Source of the DNA: Anaerolineales bacterium UBA4826
Lineage (GTDB): Bacteria > Chloroflexota > Anaerolineae > UBA4142
NCBI GenBank assembly: GCA_002400365.1
Contig: DHFK01000144.1
Span: 302-6,275, forward strand
DNA: 5,974 nucleotides
Direction of reading: 5' to 3'
Each line of letters begins with the position of its first letter. The first letter of the stretch is position 1. The notes below the pieces were generated by a model, which was not told where the DNA came from, did no database searches, and saw only the letters and a list, made by a program, of their open reading frames with translations. Shown one piece after another: positions 1 through 5,758 of this stretch. The position numbers and the translations under genes were made by a program.

Positions 1-3000
1 TCCAGCGACATCGCGCGTCCTTCCGCCCACGCGACGTTGAAACTTGCGTCGCCAAGTTGGGCGCGCGCGCTGGCTAGATTGCGTTCAAACTCCACCACAT
101 CGGCAGGCGAAGTGACGCGCGCATCAGCCGACTTGAGCCAGGGTTCGACCGCCCCGAAGACTCGCGCGGCTTGCTCGGCTTGTTTTTGCGCTACGGCTAG
201 ACTCGCGAATAAAACAAGCACACTGATCATCCCACTCCGCCAAGCGGTTTCCCGGACAAGTTCCAAAGACTCGGCAAACAATTGCTTTGCCCGAAGCATA
301 TCTCCAAGATGAACCATCGTGATTCCTAGATTCATCAATGCGACAACAATCGAAGTCTTACTGCCCAGTTCACGTTTGATTGCCAGAGATTCCTCGTAAT
401 ATTTTTTGGCTTGCTCATATTGTCCCTCTGCCCGCGCAATCTCCCCTAACGCGTTCAACGTAGCAAAAACATCCCGGCGATCCTTCACTTGGCGGAAGAA
501 CGTCAGATTTTGTTCCTCTTGGAGACGCGCCGCGCCGTAGTCGCCTTCTTCAAAGCAGAGGTGAGCGATCTCGCGAGAGATCAGCATTGTCGAGTACTTG
601 TCTCCCACAGAACGGAACAGGGCAAGACTGGTTTCAAATGTTCTCCGTGCCGCTTGATAATCCCTTTGAATGGCAAGCCAATGTCCTCTTTGCCAAAGCA
701 CCATCGCGCTAGTCCATGCGTCGTCCAGTTCCTGAGCAATCGCCCGGCCCTCATGCAGCAATGCCTGGACGGAGATGAGATTGTCAACTGTTGTGCGTGC
801 AGCTGAAAAAACCAGCGCCACGGCGAGTAATCCTTTGCCCGCTGGTCCCAGTTCTCGCGCAATGGCGATTGTCTCTTCAAGACGTTGACTCCGCGACTTG
901 ACATCGTCCAGACGCCCGGCTAACAAGGTCGCCGCGAACAATGCCCGCGCACGCGTCAGGGTCTTTGCCGTTGCTTCGGGTTGCCGCAAGAGGTTTTCCA
1001 CGCGGGCTTGACCTTCCGTCCAGTGCGCGCCCATGCGCCAGAACCACGCGAGCGCGCCGGCGAGACGCAAACCCTGCTCCACACGTCCTGGACCCAGCGA
1101 CCACTCGAGCGCGGCGCGCAAGTTGGCGTATTCCATCTCAAGGCAAGCCAACCACTGAAATTGTTCTGCGCCGCGCAACTTGGGCTCAACCTCTTCGGCA
1201 AACGCGACAAAGAAATCCAGGTGGCGATCGCGAATCACTTCCGCTTCGCCGGACGCGATTAGTTTCTCGCGCGCATACTCCCTCACCGTCTCCAACATTC
1301 GGTAGCGCATGGCGAGATCGGTCTGTTCCACGACGACGAGCGATCTGTCAACAAGCGCCGTCAACCCATCGAGTGCAGATAAATTACCTTCCGCACAGAC
1401 CGCTTCCGCTGCTTCAAGTGTCCATCCACCGACAAAGACTGACAGTCGCCGCAACAACGCACGCTCCGCGTCCGACAGCAAATCATAACTCCAGTCCAGC
1501 GTGGCGCGCAGAGTTTGGTGACGCGGCAACGCCGTACGACTGCCGTTCGTCAGCAAATCGAACCGCGCATCAAGCCGCGCGGCGATCTGCTCCGGTGAAA
1601 GCAGCTTGAGCCGCGCCGCCGCAAGCTCGAGCGCGAGCGGAATGCCGTCGAGCCGCGCGCAAATCGCCGTGACGGTTACGGTATGCTCCGCCAATTTGGA
1701 GTTCGGTGCGACGGTCATCGCGCGTTCTGCAAACAGATGGAGCGCGTCACACTGCAAAAGAGTTTCCGCCGCACCTGGTTGCGCATCGCTGGGCAGCGCG
1801 AGCGAAGGTACGCGCCACGTCACTTCGCCGCCGATGCCAAGCGGCTGACGACTCGTCGCCAAGATTCGTATCTGCGGGCACGCGCCGAGCAATGTCTCCA
1901 CGAACCGCGCACACGCGTCAATCAAGTGTTCGCAATTGTCGAGAATAAGGAACGCGCGGCGTGAACTCAGGTAATTGGTCAAAACGGTGATGAGAGGAAT
2001 GTTCGCCGATTCGCCCAAGTCAAACGGCGCCGCGACTGCCTGCGGCACAAGCGCGGGATCGCTCAAGGCGGCGAGATCAATCCACCAAATGCCGTCTTTG
2101 TAGAGACGACCCGACGGGGCGTCTCTACCCGCGAGGTCTCGCGCAACCTGCAACGCAAGCCGCGTTTTGCCACAGCCGCCCGCGCCAGTCAGCGTCAACA
2201 GCCGCGTCGTCCCCAGCAGACGCTTGACCTCTGCGATTTCGTTTCGTCGCCCGATGAAACTGGTGAGCGGTGTCGGCACATTCGTCAACGCAGGAGGACT
2301 GGCGCAAGTTCCGTCGCGGATGCTGGCTTCCAGCGCGAGCGTTTCCTTTTCCGGCGGCGCTCCGATTTCTTCTGACAATGTCTTGCGTAAACTTTCGAAC
2401 TGCGCAAGCGCGGCATTGCGCTGTCCGCGCCATACCAGCGCGCGCATCACCTGACGATGCGCGTCTTCGTACAGCGAATCAATTTCGATTTGACGACGCG
2501 CGGCTTGTTCCATCAACTCGAATTCACGGCGGCGCGCATAATGTTCCGCCAGGGTGTGGAGTGCGGACATCGCCGCGCGGCGCAATTCCTCGCGCTTGAC
2601 CATCGCCCACTCTTCAAACGCGGCGCTGTCTTTCAGAAAGAATCCGGCGAGCAAATCGCCGCGATATAACGCGACCGCGTGCTGCAATCGTCCGACGCAC
2701 GCGCGGCAGGTCTCGCGCTGGCGATGCGAATGTTGATCGCACGCGCGCATCAGCGCGGCAAACTCGGTTACGTCGGACTGACAATCGCTGGTCGAGTTGA
2801 ACTGGATCGTTTGGGGGGTAATCGCGAGGAAATGTTCGAGGTCGTCGCCAAATGCTTGATGCAACTGGCGGAGCGCCTGGCGCAAACTGACGCGCGCGGC
2901 ATTGTCGGACTGCTCGGGCCAGAGCAAGCCCGCGAGATGTTCGCGGCGGTGCGGCGCGTCGGCTTGGACGGCGAGGTACGCCAATAACGCCTGGGGCTTT

Positions 3001-3080
3001 GCCCACAAGCGCGCGGTGAGCGATTCTCCGTCCAGGGTGATCTGGAGCGCGCCCAACAAGGCAAGTGACAACTTTGGCAC
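1..3080 (-). CDS. SARP/BTAD-type transcriptional regulator with NB-ARC ATPase and TPR repeats (C-terminal end cut by window edge)
   Basis: One open frame of 1026 codons runs from a GTG at 3080 off the left edge with no stop or frameshift. Domains in order: OmpR-like winged-helix DNA-binding domain (about residues 1-95, with GLLWPEQSDNAARVSLRQAL); bacterial transcriptional activation domain (about 100-250); NB-ARC/STAND ATPase with P-loop GAGGCGKT (299-306), Walker B FLILD (377-381), ATSRQPLG (408-415) and GIPLA (479-483); a winged-helix region (RHQTLRATLDWSYDLL, from 520); then TPR-like helices (clearest about 870-945). In this family ATP binding and a ligand sensed by the repeats gate activation of nearby promoters from the cytoplasm. 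Near the edge, AWAEGRAMSL resembles the family's usual C-terminal end, so probably only a few dozen residues or fewer are missing. An in-frame TAG lies three codons before the GTG, so no earlier start is possible. Oddities: a Cys/His cluster at 114-128 and ten extra residues at 318-327. Target and ligand are unknown. The family call is firm. Confidence 0.93.
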   Translation of the reverse strand, partial: MPKLSLALLGALQITLDGESLTARLWAKPQALLAYLAVQADAPHRREHLAGLLWPEQSDNAARVSLRQALRQLHQAFGDDLEHFLAITPQTIQFNSTSDCQSDVTEFAALMRACDQHSHRQRETCRACVGRLQHAVALYRGDLLAGFFLKDSAAFEEWAMVKREELRRAAMSALHTLAEHYARRREFELMEQAARRQIEIDSLYEDAHRQVMRALVWRGQRNAALAQFESLRKTLSEEIGAPPEKETLALEASIRDGTCASPPALTNVPTPLTSFIGRRNEIAEVKRLLGTTRLLTLTGAGGCGKTRLALQVARDLAGRDAPSGRLYKDGIWWIDLAALSDPALVPQAVAAPFDLGESANIPLITVLTNYLSSRRAFLILDNCEHLIDACARFVETLLGACPQIRILATSRQPLGIGGEVTWRVPSLALPSDAQPGAAETLLQCDALHLFAERAMTVAPNSKLAEHTVTVTAICARLDGIPLALELAAARLKLLSPEQIAARLDARFDLLTNGSRTALPRHQTLRATLDWSYDLLSDAERALLRRLSVFVGGWTLEAAEAVCAEGNLSALDGLTALVDRSLVVVEQTDLAMRYRMLETVREYAREKLIASGEAEVIRDRHLDFFVAFAEEVEPKLRGAEQFQWLACLEMEYANLRAALEWSLGPGRVEQGLRLAGALAWFWRMGAHWTEGQARVENLLRQPEATAKTLTRARALFAATLLAGRLDDVKSRSQRLEETIAIARELGPAGKGLLAVALVFSAARTTVDNLISVQALLHEGRAIAQELDDAWTSAMVLWQRGHWLAIQRDYQAARRTFETSLALFRSVGDKYSTMLISREIAHLCFEEGDYGAARLQEEQNLTFFRQVKDRRDVFATLNALGEIARAEGQYEQAKKYYEESLAIKRELGSKTSIVVALMNLGITMVHLGDMLRAKQLFAESLELVRETAWRSGMISVLVLFASLAVAQKQAEQAARVFGAVEPWLKSADARVTSPADVVEFERNLASARAQLGDASFNVAWAEGRAMSL
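2100..2128. repeat. 29-bp palindromic element inserted in frame in the regulator gene
   Basis: Perfect 9-bp arms GTAGAGACG and CGTCTCTAC flank an 11-bp centre that is itself nearly self-complementary (CCCG/CGGG). With one flanking base the element is exactly ten codons on the minus strand and encodes GRDAPSGRLY (residues 318-327), shortly after the Walker A motif. From my memory of the family, relatives pass directly from the helix after the P-loop to a D-G-x-W strand, so these residues look added. It resembles in concept the palindromic elements found inside Rickettsia genes. The palindrome is seen directly; its insertion status is inferred. Confidence 0.7.
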
Positions 3081-3086
3081 GCCGAT

Positions 3087-3115
3087 ATTCTAATAGCGAA
3101 AGTCGCGGTTGTCAA
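3087..3115 (-). promoter_or_regulatory. Sigma-70-type promoter of the regulator, leaderless geometry
   Basis: Read on the minus strand, a perfect -35 box TTGACA (3115-3110) is followed by a 17-bp spacer and the -10 box TAGAAT (3092-3087, five of six consensus bases). A transcript starting about seven bases after the -10 would begin at 3080, the G of the GTG start codon, leaving no 5' leader. No Shine-Dalgarno sequence precedes that GTG, which agrees. The boxes are plainly visible; actual use as a promoter is inference. Confidence 0.72.
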
Positions 3116-3191
3116 CGCGCTTCACGATTTCTTCACGGCGATGGTGGTACAGTGCGCGCAGGATTGTTACAAACGACAATTCACTTCAAAC

Positions 3192-3200
3192 AAGGAGGAG
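3192..3200 (+). promoter_or_regulatory. Strong Shine-Dalgarno site fixing the lipoprotein start
   Basis: AAGGAGGAG ends three bases before the ATG at 3204 (five bases if measured from its AGGAGG core). It selects this ATG over the in-frame ATG at 3141, which would put 21 residues in front of the signal peptide. Confidence 0.85.
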
Positions 3201-3203
3201 AAG

Positions 3204-3803
3204 ATGAAAACGAAACTGTCCATTGGCGCGTTCGCGCTCGCACTCATCGTGCTGGTCGCGTGCGCCGGAGCCCCACCGACACCCACCGCCGCGCCGACGA
3301 CTGTGCCGCCGACTGCGGTGCCCACGCGCCCGCCGGCTCCAACGCCAGCCCCAGCCACACCGACGGCAACCCTGCCGCCGCCGACTGCAGCGCCCACCGC
3401 CAAGCCGACCATCGAACCAGGTCCCGAAGTTGCCGCAACCAAAATCTCCGATATCGTCGGCGTCTGGTTCTATCGGACTCGGAGCGGGAGTGGTAAGGTG
3501 TTCGATAGTACCCTGGAGTTCACCAAGGAGGGTACCTACCATATGGTGTACGATAGTGGCGGCGGTGTCAAGGCAATCGCTGATGAGGGCAAATTCTCGT
3601 TTGAGGGCGGGCAACTCAAACTTGCGTCAACCCAACCTTGTCAGATATCGCCCACCAAGATGGAACCCTGTATTGGTACCTACTTGGCGTTTGTGAGAAA
3701 GCAGGGAGACAAGCCAGTCCAACTCCGGTTTACCATCGTCGAAGATCGCGACCGTGACCGCAGTATAACCCTGCAGAGAGAGTTCCCGCTGGTTGAGCCG
3801 TAG
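3204..3803 (+). CDS. Lipoprotein with Pro/Thr/Ala-rich linker and lipocalin-like C-terminal domain
   Basis: This encodes 199 residues. The N-terminus has MKTK, a hydrophobic stretch and the lipobox LVAC, so Cys20 should be lipidated and the protein anchored on the outer face of the membrane. Residues 22-75 are almost only Pro, Thr, Ala and Val, a flexible surface linker. Residues about 78-199 form a compact domain beginning KISDIVGVWFY, followed by alternating strands with polar turns. The D-I-V-G-x-W opening recalls lipocalin-like beta-barrels, but this is only a resemblance. Cys146 and Cys156 could form a disulfide. It is the first gene of the cluster and is transcribed away from the regulator. 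A possible extended -10 (TGGTACAGT, 3145-3153) lies upstream without a convincing -35. Lipoprotein status is well supported; the ligand or function is unknown. Confidence 0.88.
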   Translation: MKTKLSIGAFALALIVLVACAGAPPTPTAAPTTVPPTAVPTRPPAPTPAPATPTATLPPPTAAPTAKPTIEPGPEVAATKISDIVGVWFYRTRSGSGKVFDSTLEFTKEGTYHMVYDSGGGVKAIADEGKFSFEGGQLKLASTQPCQISPTKMEPCIGTYLAFVRKQGDKPVQLRFTIVEDRDRDRSITLQREFPLVEP

Positions 3804-3820
3804 GCGGTGAGAAGGTCATC

Positions 3821-4030
3821 GTGTCCGAAGAGGAAAGCGATTACGCGGCGTACCTGCTGCGCCTGCGCCGCTCCGACCAAGCCGGGCAACCGATCTGGCG
3901 CGCGTCGCTGGAAAACGCGCACGACGCGCGCCGACAAGATTTCGCCAACCTGGAAGCGCTGATCGCGTTCCTGCGCGAGAGATTCGGTCAGGTTAAGCCG
4001 GACGACGATCGGAAAAGAGGTGATGCCTAG
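3821..4030 (+). CDS. Small conserved-looking hypothetical protein (69 residues)
   Basis: It starts at a GTG 17 bases after the lipoprotein stop, with a weak purine-rich stretch (GAGAAGG) as ribosome site, so the two genes are probably co-transcribed and translationally linked. The product is soluble and highly charged, with no signal peptide. Its pattern is Y-A-A-Y-L-L-R-L-R, then QPIWRASLENAH, then FANLEALIAFLRERFG, suggesting a short beta hairpin followed by an amphipathic helix. I recall similar short proteins (YLLRLW...WRASLES...FASLEALLAFL) in Anaerolineae beside envelope proteins or regulators, but know of no assigned function. GTG is the first usable start after the preceding gene. Existence is likely; role is unknown. 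Confidence 0.75.
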   Translation: MSEEESDYAAYLLRLRRSDQAGQPIWRASLENAHDARRQDFANLEALIAFLRERFGQVKPDDDRKRGDA

Positions 4031-4096
4031 CGCGGGTAAGCATGTGCTGATTTTACGATTGGGTGGAAAAAGCGATTTACGACCGAGGAGGAAAAA

Positions 4097-4549
4097 ATGA
4101 AAAAGTACTGGGTGATCGCGATCGCGGCACTGCTGGTCATTGGAGTGACGACCACATCCGCGCAAGCCGCGCCGCGCCAAACGTTCTATTTGGAAAAGGT
4201 CTGCCCCAGCATCCTAGCCCCTACCCTCAATGCTTGCGACATCGTGACGGCAAATCCCTTTGGACAATTGGTCGGCGGCATGATCATCTACAACGACCGC
4301 GTCTGGATGCCGGAGAATCCCGGCGGATTCACCTTCGAAATTGCCCGGATTCGGCTGACGACTGGTGACAATTCGGGTGGCGCAACCGGACAGGTACGCT
4401 GGATCAAAGACCACGGTCTGTTCACGATCAGCCAAGGCACGGGCTCGCTTGCCGGCTTGCACGTCAATGCCGTCGTTCAATACGTTGGCGAGACAGCGGA
4501 TGGACGATGGTTGTATTCGGTAAGCGGCACCTATCACGTTGACCCGTAG
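4097..4549 (+). CDS. Small secreted protein of unknown function
   Basis: This encodes 150 residues and is preceded by a strong Shine-Dalgarno site GAGGAGG (4085-4091) five bases before the ATG. Residues 1-24 form a classical Sec signal peptide: MKK, a hydrophobic core from residue 6 to 17, then TTTSAQA; cleavage after Ala24 or Ala25 is likely. The mature part has two close cysteines (36 and 47), a possible disulfide. It then shows strand-rich sequence with many glycines, including GGFTFEIARIRL, SQGTGSLAGLHV and WLYSVSGTYHV. The G-T-G-x-L-A-G-L-H turn recalls small beta-barrel secreted proteins of the allene-oxide-cyclase/dirigent type; this is a weak fold guess only. It lies 66 bases after the preceding gene and ends 20 bases before a hairpin, so it is probably the last gene of the cluster, with its own strong ribosome site. 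Confidence 0.85.
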   Translation: MKKYWVIAIAALLVIGVTTTSAQAAPRQTFYLEKVCPSILAPTLNACDIVTANPFGQLVGGMIIYNDRVWMPENPGGFTFEIARIRLTTGDNSGGATGQVRWIKDHGLFTISQGTGSLAGLHVNAVVQYVGETADGRWLYSVSGTYHVDP

Positions 4550-4569
4550 CCAGATCGGGGCGATGAAAT

Positions 4570-4603
4570 AGACCTGCGCGGCTTGCGTAAACCGCGCAGG
4601 TCT
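4570..4603. repeat. 12-bp perfect inverted repeat, likely dispersed palindrome and possible terminator
   Basis: Arms AGACCTGCGCGG (4570-4581) and CCGCGCAGGTCT (4592-4603) pair perfectly around a 10-base loop. It begins 20 bases after the secreted-protein stop and could end that transcript, but the bases after it (TTGTATTATG) are only moderately T-rich, so strong intrinsic termination is uncertain. GC-rich palindromes with GACCTGCGCGG-type arms are, from memory, repeated in Chloroflexota intergenic regions, so it may be a mobile or repetitive element doing double duty. Confidence 0.75.
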
Positions 4604-4611
4604 TGTATTAT
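4583..4611 (+). promoter_or_regulatory. Candidate rnhB promoter overlapping the hairpin
   Basis: A -10 box TATTAT (4606-4611, five of six consensus bases) lies 17 bases after TTGCGT (4583-4588, a weak -35 located in the hairpin loop). Start about seven bases downstream would be near 4618, leaving zero to three bases before the ATG at 4621. No ribosome binding site is present, consistent with near-leaderless translation. The weak -35 keeps confidence moderate. Confidence 0.45.
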
Positions 4612-4620
4612 GCGCGCACG

Positions 4621-5412
4621 ATGCTGATCACTCCCACCCTTCAATTTGAGCACACCTTTTGGTTGCGCGGACTCGCGCGCGTCGCCGGCATTGACGAAGC
4701 CGGGCGCGGCGCGTGGGCGGGTCCCGTCGTCGCGGGCGCGGTGATTTTGCCGCGCGTCCCGCGCATCAAAGCGTGGTGGCAGAACGACGCGCTCCGCGCG
4801 CTTGCACACGCGCGCGATTCCAAACTCCTCTCGCCCGCGCAGCGCGACGCGCTGTACGAACCGATTCGCGCGCACGCGCTCGCCGCCGCGACCGGACTCG
4901 CGACGAACGACGAGATTGACGCGCTCGGCATCGTCCCCGCGACGCGATTGGCAATACAGCGCGCGCTTGCCGCGCTGACGATTGTCCTGGACGCGCTGTT
5001 GGTTGACGCGCTCGAAAGGGCGTCGAGACGAGCGCCCCTACCGGCAATTCGCGTGCCGCAAAAGGCGATCATTCGCGGCGACCGGATTTCGCTTTCGATT
5101 GCGTGCGCGTCCATCCTCGCCAAAGTGACGCGTGATCGAATGCTGATCGAACTGGACGCACAGTTGCCCGGCTATGCATTCGCGCGGCACAAAGGATACG
5201 GCACTGCTGCGCATCAAGCCGCATTGGAAACGCTCGGCGTGTCGCGCGTCCATCGCATCTCGTTCGCGCCGGTCGCACAAAGTATGAACTTCCTTTTCGC
5301 TCAAAAATCTGACAGTTATCCCGAATTGAATTCCAGCTGCCGGTACCAACCAACCGGACACTTTAACAAACGCAAAATCGTTTTCTGCAACGCCGAGAGC
5401 GGGGTCAAGTGA
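4621..5412 (+). CDS. rnhB: Ribonuclease HII with an insertion-sequence-derived C-terminal tail
   Basis: RNase HII cuts the RNA strand of RNA-DNA hybrids and starts removal of single ribonucleotides misincorporated in DNA, in the cytoplasm with Mg2+ or Mn2+. All four catalytic acids are visible: Asp25 and Glu26 in GIDEAGRGAWAG, Asp129 in LLVDAL, and Asp172 in AKVTRDR. Other family signatures are DSKLL (66-70), IIRGD (150-154), SIACASILAK (159-168) and the HKGYGT motif (190-195). The natural protein should end soon after HRISFAPVAQ (211-220). The present frame runs 43 residues further, and from about residue 233 it reads the transposase fragment in antisense; this tail is not family sequence. 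Residues 132-141 are an extra in-frame palindrome. ATG 4621 is preferred over the in-frame TTG at 4603, because the -10-like box lies between them and nothing upstream is conserved. Confidence 0.93.
   Translation: MLITPTLQFEHTFWLRGLARVAGIDEAGRGAWAGPVVAGAVILPRVPRIKAWWQNDALRALAHARDSKLLSPAQRDALYEPIRAHALAAATGLATNDEIDALGIVPATRLAIQRALAALTIVLDALLVDALERASRRAPLPAIRVPQKAIIRGDRISLSIACASILAKVTRDRMLIELDAQLPGYAFARHKGYGTAAHQAALETLGVSRVHRISFAPVAQSMNFLFAQKSDSYPELNSSCRYQPTGHFNKRKIVFCNAESGVK
5014..5042. repeat. Decayed palindromic element in frame within rnhB
   Basis: On the minus strand, arms GTAGGGGCG and CGCCCTTTC (seven of nine positions pair) flank a 10-base centre. The 30 bases from 5014 are exactly ten plus-strand codons, encoding ERASRRAPLP directly after the catalytic LLVDAL motif. 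Most RNase HII enzymes have only a few residues here before the Q-x-A-I-I-x-G-D segment. Its arms resemble the element at 2100-2128 (GTAGAGACG), suggesting one repeat family. Decay makes this call less sure than the first. Confidence 0.5.
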
Positions 5413-5693
5413 CGTTCGATGTGGTCGCCTTGCCGAATGACGATGAGCGCAATATTGTCAAACGCTTTGAGCAACCGCTCGGTCGTCGGCGTGGCGGTCT
5501 CGCGGGTGGCTTGACCTGGAAACAAACCGGTCAACGTCTCTTTCTGCGCTTTCAACTGTTGCCGCACTTCGTATTCGACCAGGGCTAACACGCGCGCGGC
5601 GAGTGTCAGCAAGCGCGTCAAGCCGACCGCGTGATCTTCACGGGTCACCCACAACGGCGACAAGGACAACAATACCTTCGCCAAAAATTTGCA
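5316..5693 (-). pseudogene. C-terminal fragment of an IS transposase (IS4 superfamily, IS1634-like)
   Basis: Reading leftward, the frame gives LSLSPLWVTREDHAVGLTRL, a helix with V-L-A-L-V-E-Y-E-V-R, then GLFPGQATRETATPTTERLL, then HIERHLTPLSALQKTILRLL, ending LEFNSG and TAA at 5316. This series is what I recall as the last ~125 residues of DDE transposases common in Chloroflexota and Cyanobacteria: a C-terminal helix with the catalytic-core remnant, T-x-R-x-T-A-x-P-T-x-E, and L-T-P-L-x-x-L-Q. The catalytic Asp residues and the whole N-terminal part are missing. Homology appears to stop around 5680-5694, where the next insertion sequence begins; the open frame beyond that is antisense to the new element. 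It is a dead remnant, convergent with and overlapping rnhB. The exact family name is uncertain. Confidence 0.75.
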
Positions 5694-5700
5694 CATGAAC

Positions 5701-5758
5701 GGGCTTTTGTGGTAGAGTTGATGGTGACCAAACCTCAACTCAGGAGCCACAGAAGCCC
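5701..5758 (+). promoter_or_regulatory. 58-bp two-part hairpin directly before the transposase start
   Basis: Outer arms GGGCTTTTGTGG (5701-5712) and CCACAGAAGCCC (5747-5758) pair at 11 of 12 positions. Inner arms GAGTTGA (5715-5721) and TCAACTC (5735-5741) pair perfectly. The only good Shine-Dalgarno sequence, AGGAG (5742-5746), is unpaired in the internal loop, and the structure ends at the base before the ATG. In RNA this could damp translation of the transposase, as structures at IS10/IS50 ends do when outside transcription reads in. Structure is seen; function is inferred. Confidence 0.65.

Noticed and set aside
941..1609. 222-codon plus-strand open frame inside the regulator gene
   Set aside because: It is the antisense shadow of the NB-ARC/TPR coding sequence in GC-rich DNA: Arg/Pro/Ser-rich, no motifs, no ribosome site.
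1..3080. Regulator as a STAND (Avs-like) anti-phage protein
   Set aside because: Although it has NB-ARC and repeat domains, the N-terminus is a DNA-binding plus BTAD module rather than a nuclease, protease or other toxic effector, so a transcription factor fits better.
3141..3203. Upstream in-frame ATG for the lipoprotein
   Set aside because: It would bury the signal peptide behind 21 residues; the strong AAGGAGGAG before 3204 and the lipobox spacing choose the later ATG.
3186..3614. 142-codon minus-strand frame opposite the lipoprotein
   Set aside because: Its Gly/Arg-rich composition comes from the antisense of the Pro/Thr/Ala linker; no start signals or family features.
4049..4082. Direct repeat GATTTTACGA / GATTTACGA before the secreted-protein gene
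   Set aside because: Too short and imperfect, with no promoter boxes alongside; could be chance.
5694..5750. N-terminal 19 residues (MAPELRF...) of the minus-strand frame as part of the transposase
   Set aside because: They are antisense to the hairpin leader of the neighbouring IS and do not resemble transposase sequence; the fragment has no true start.
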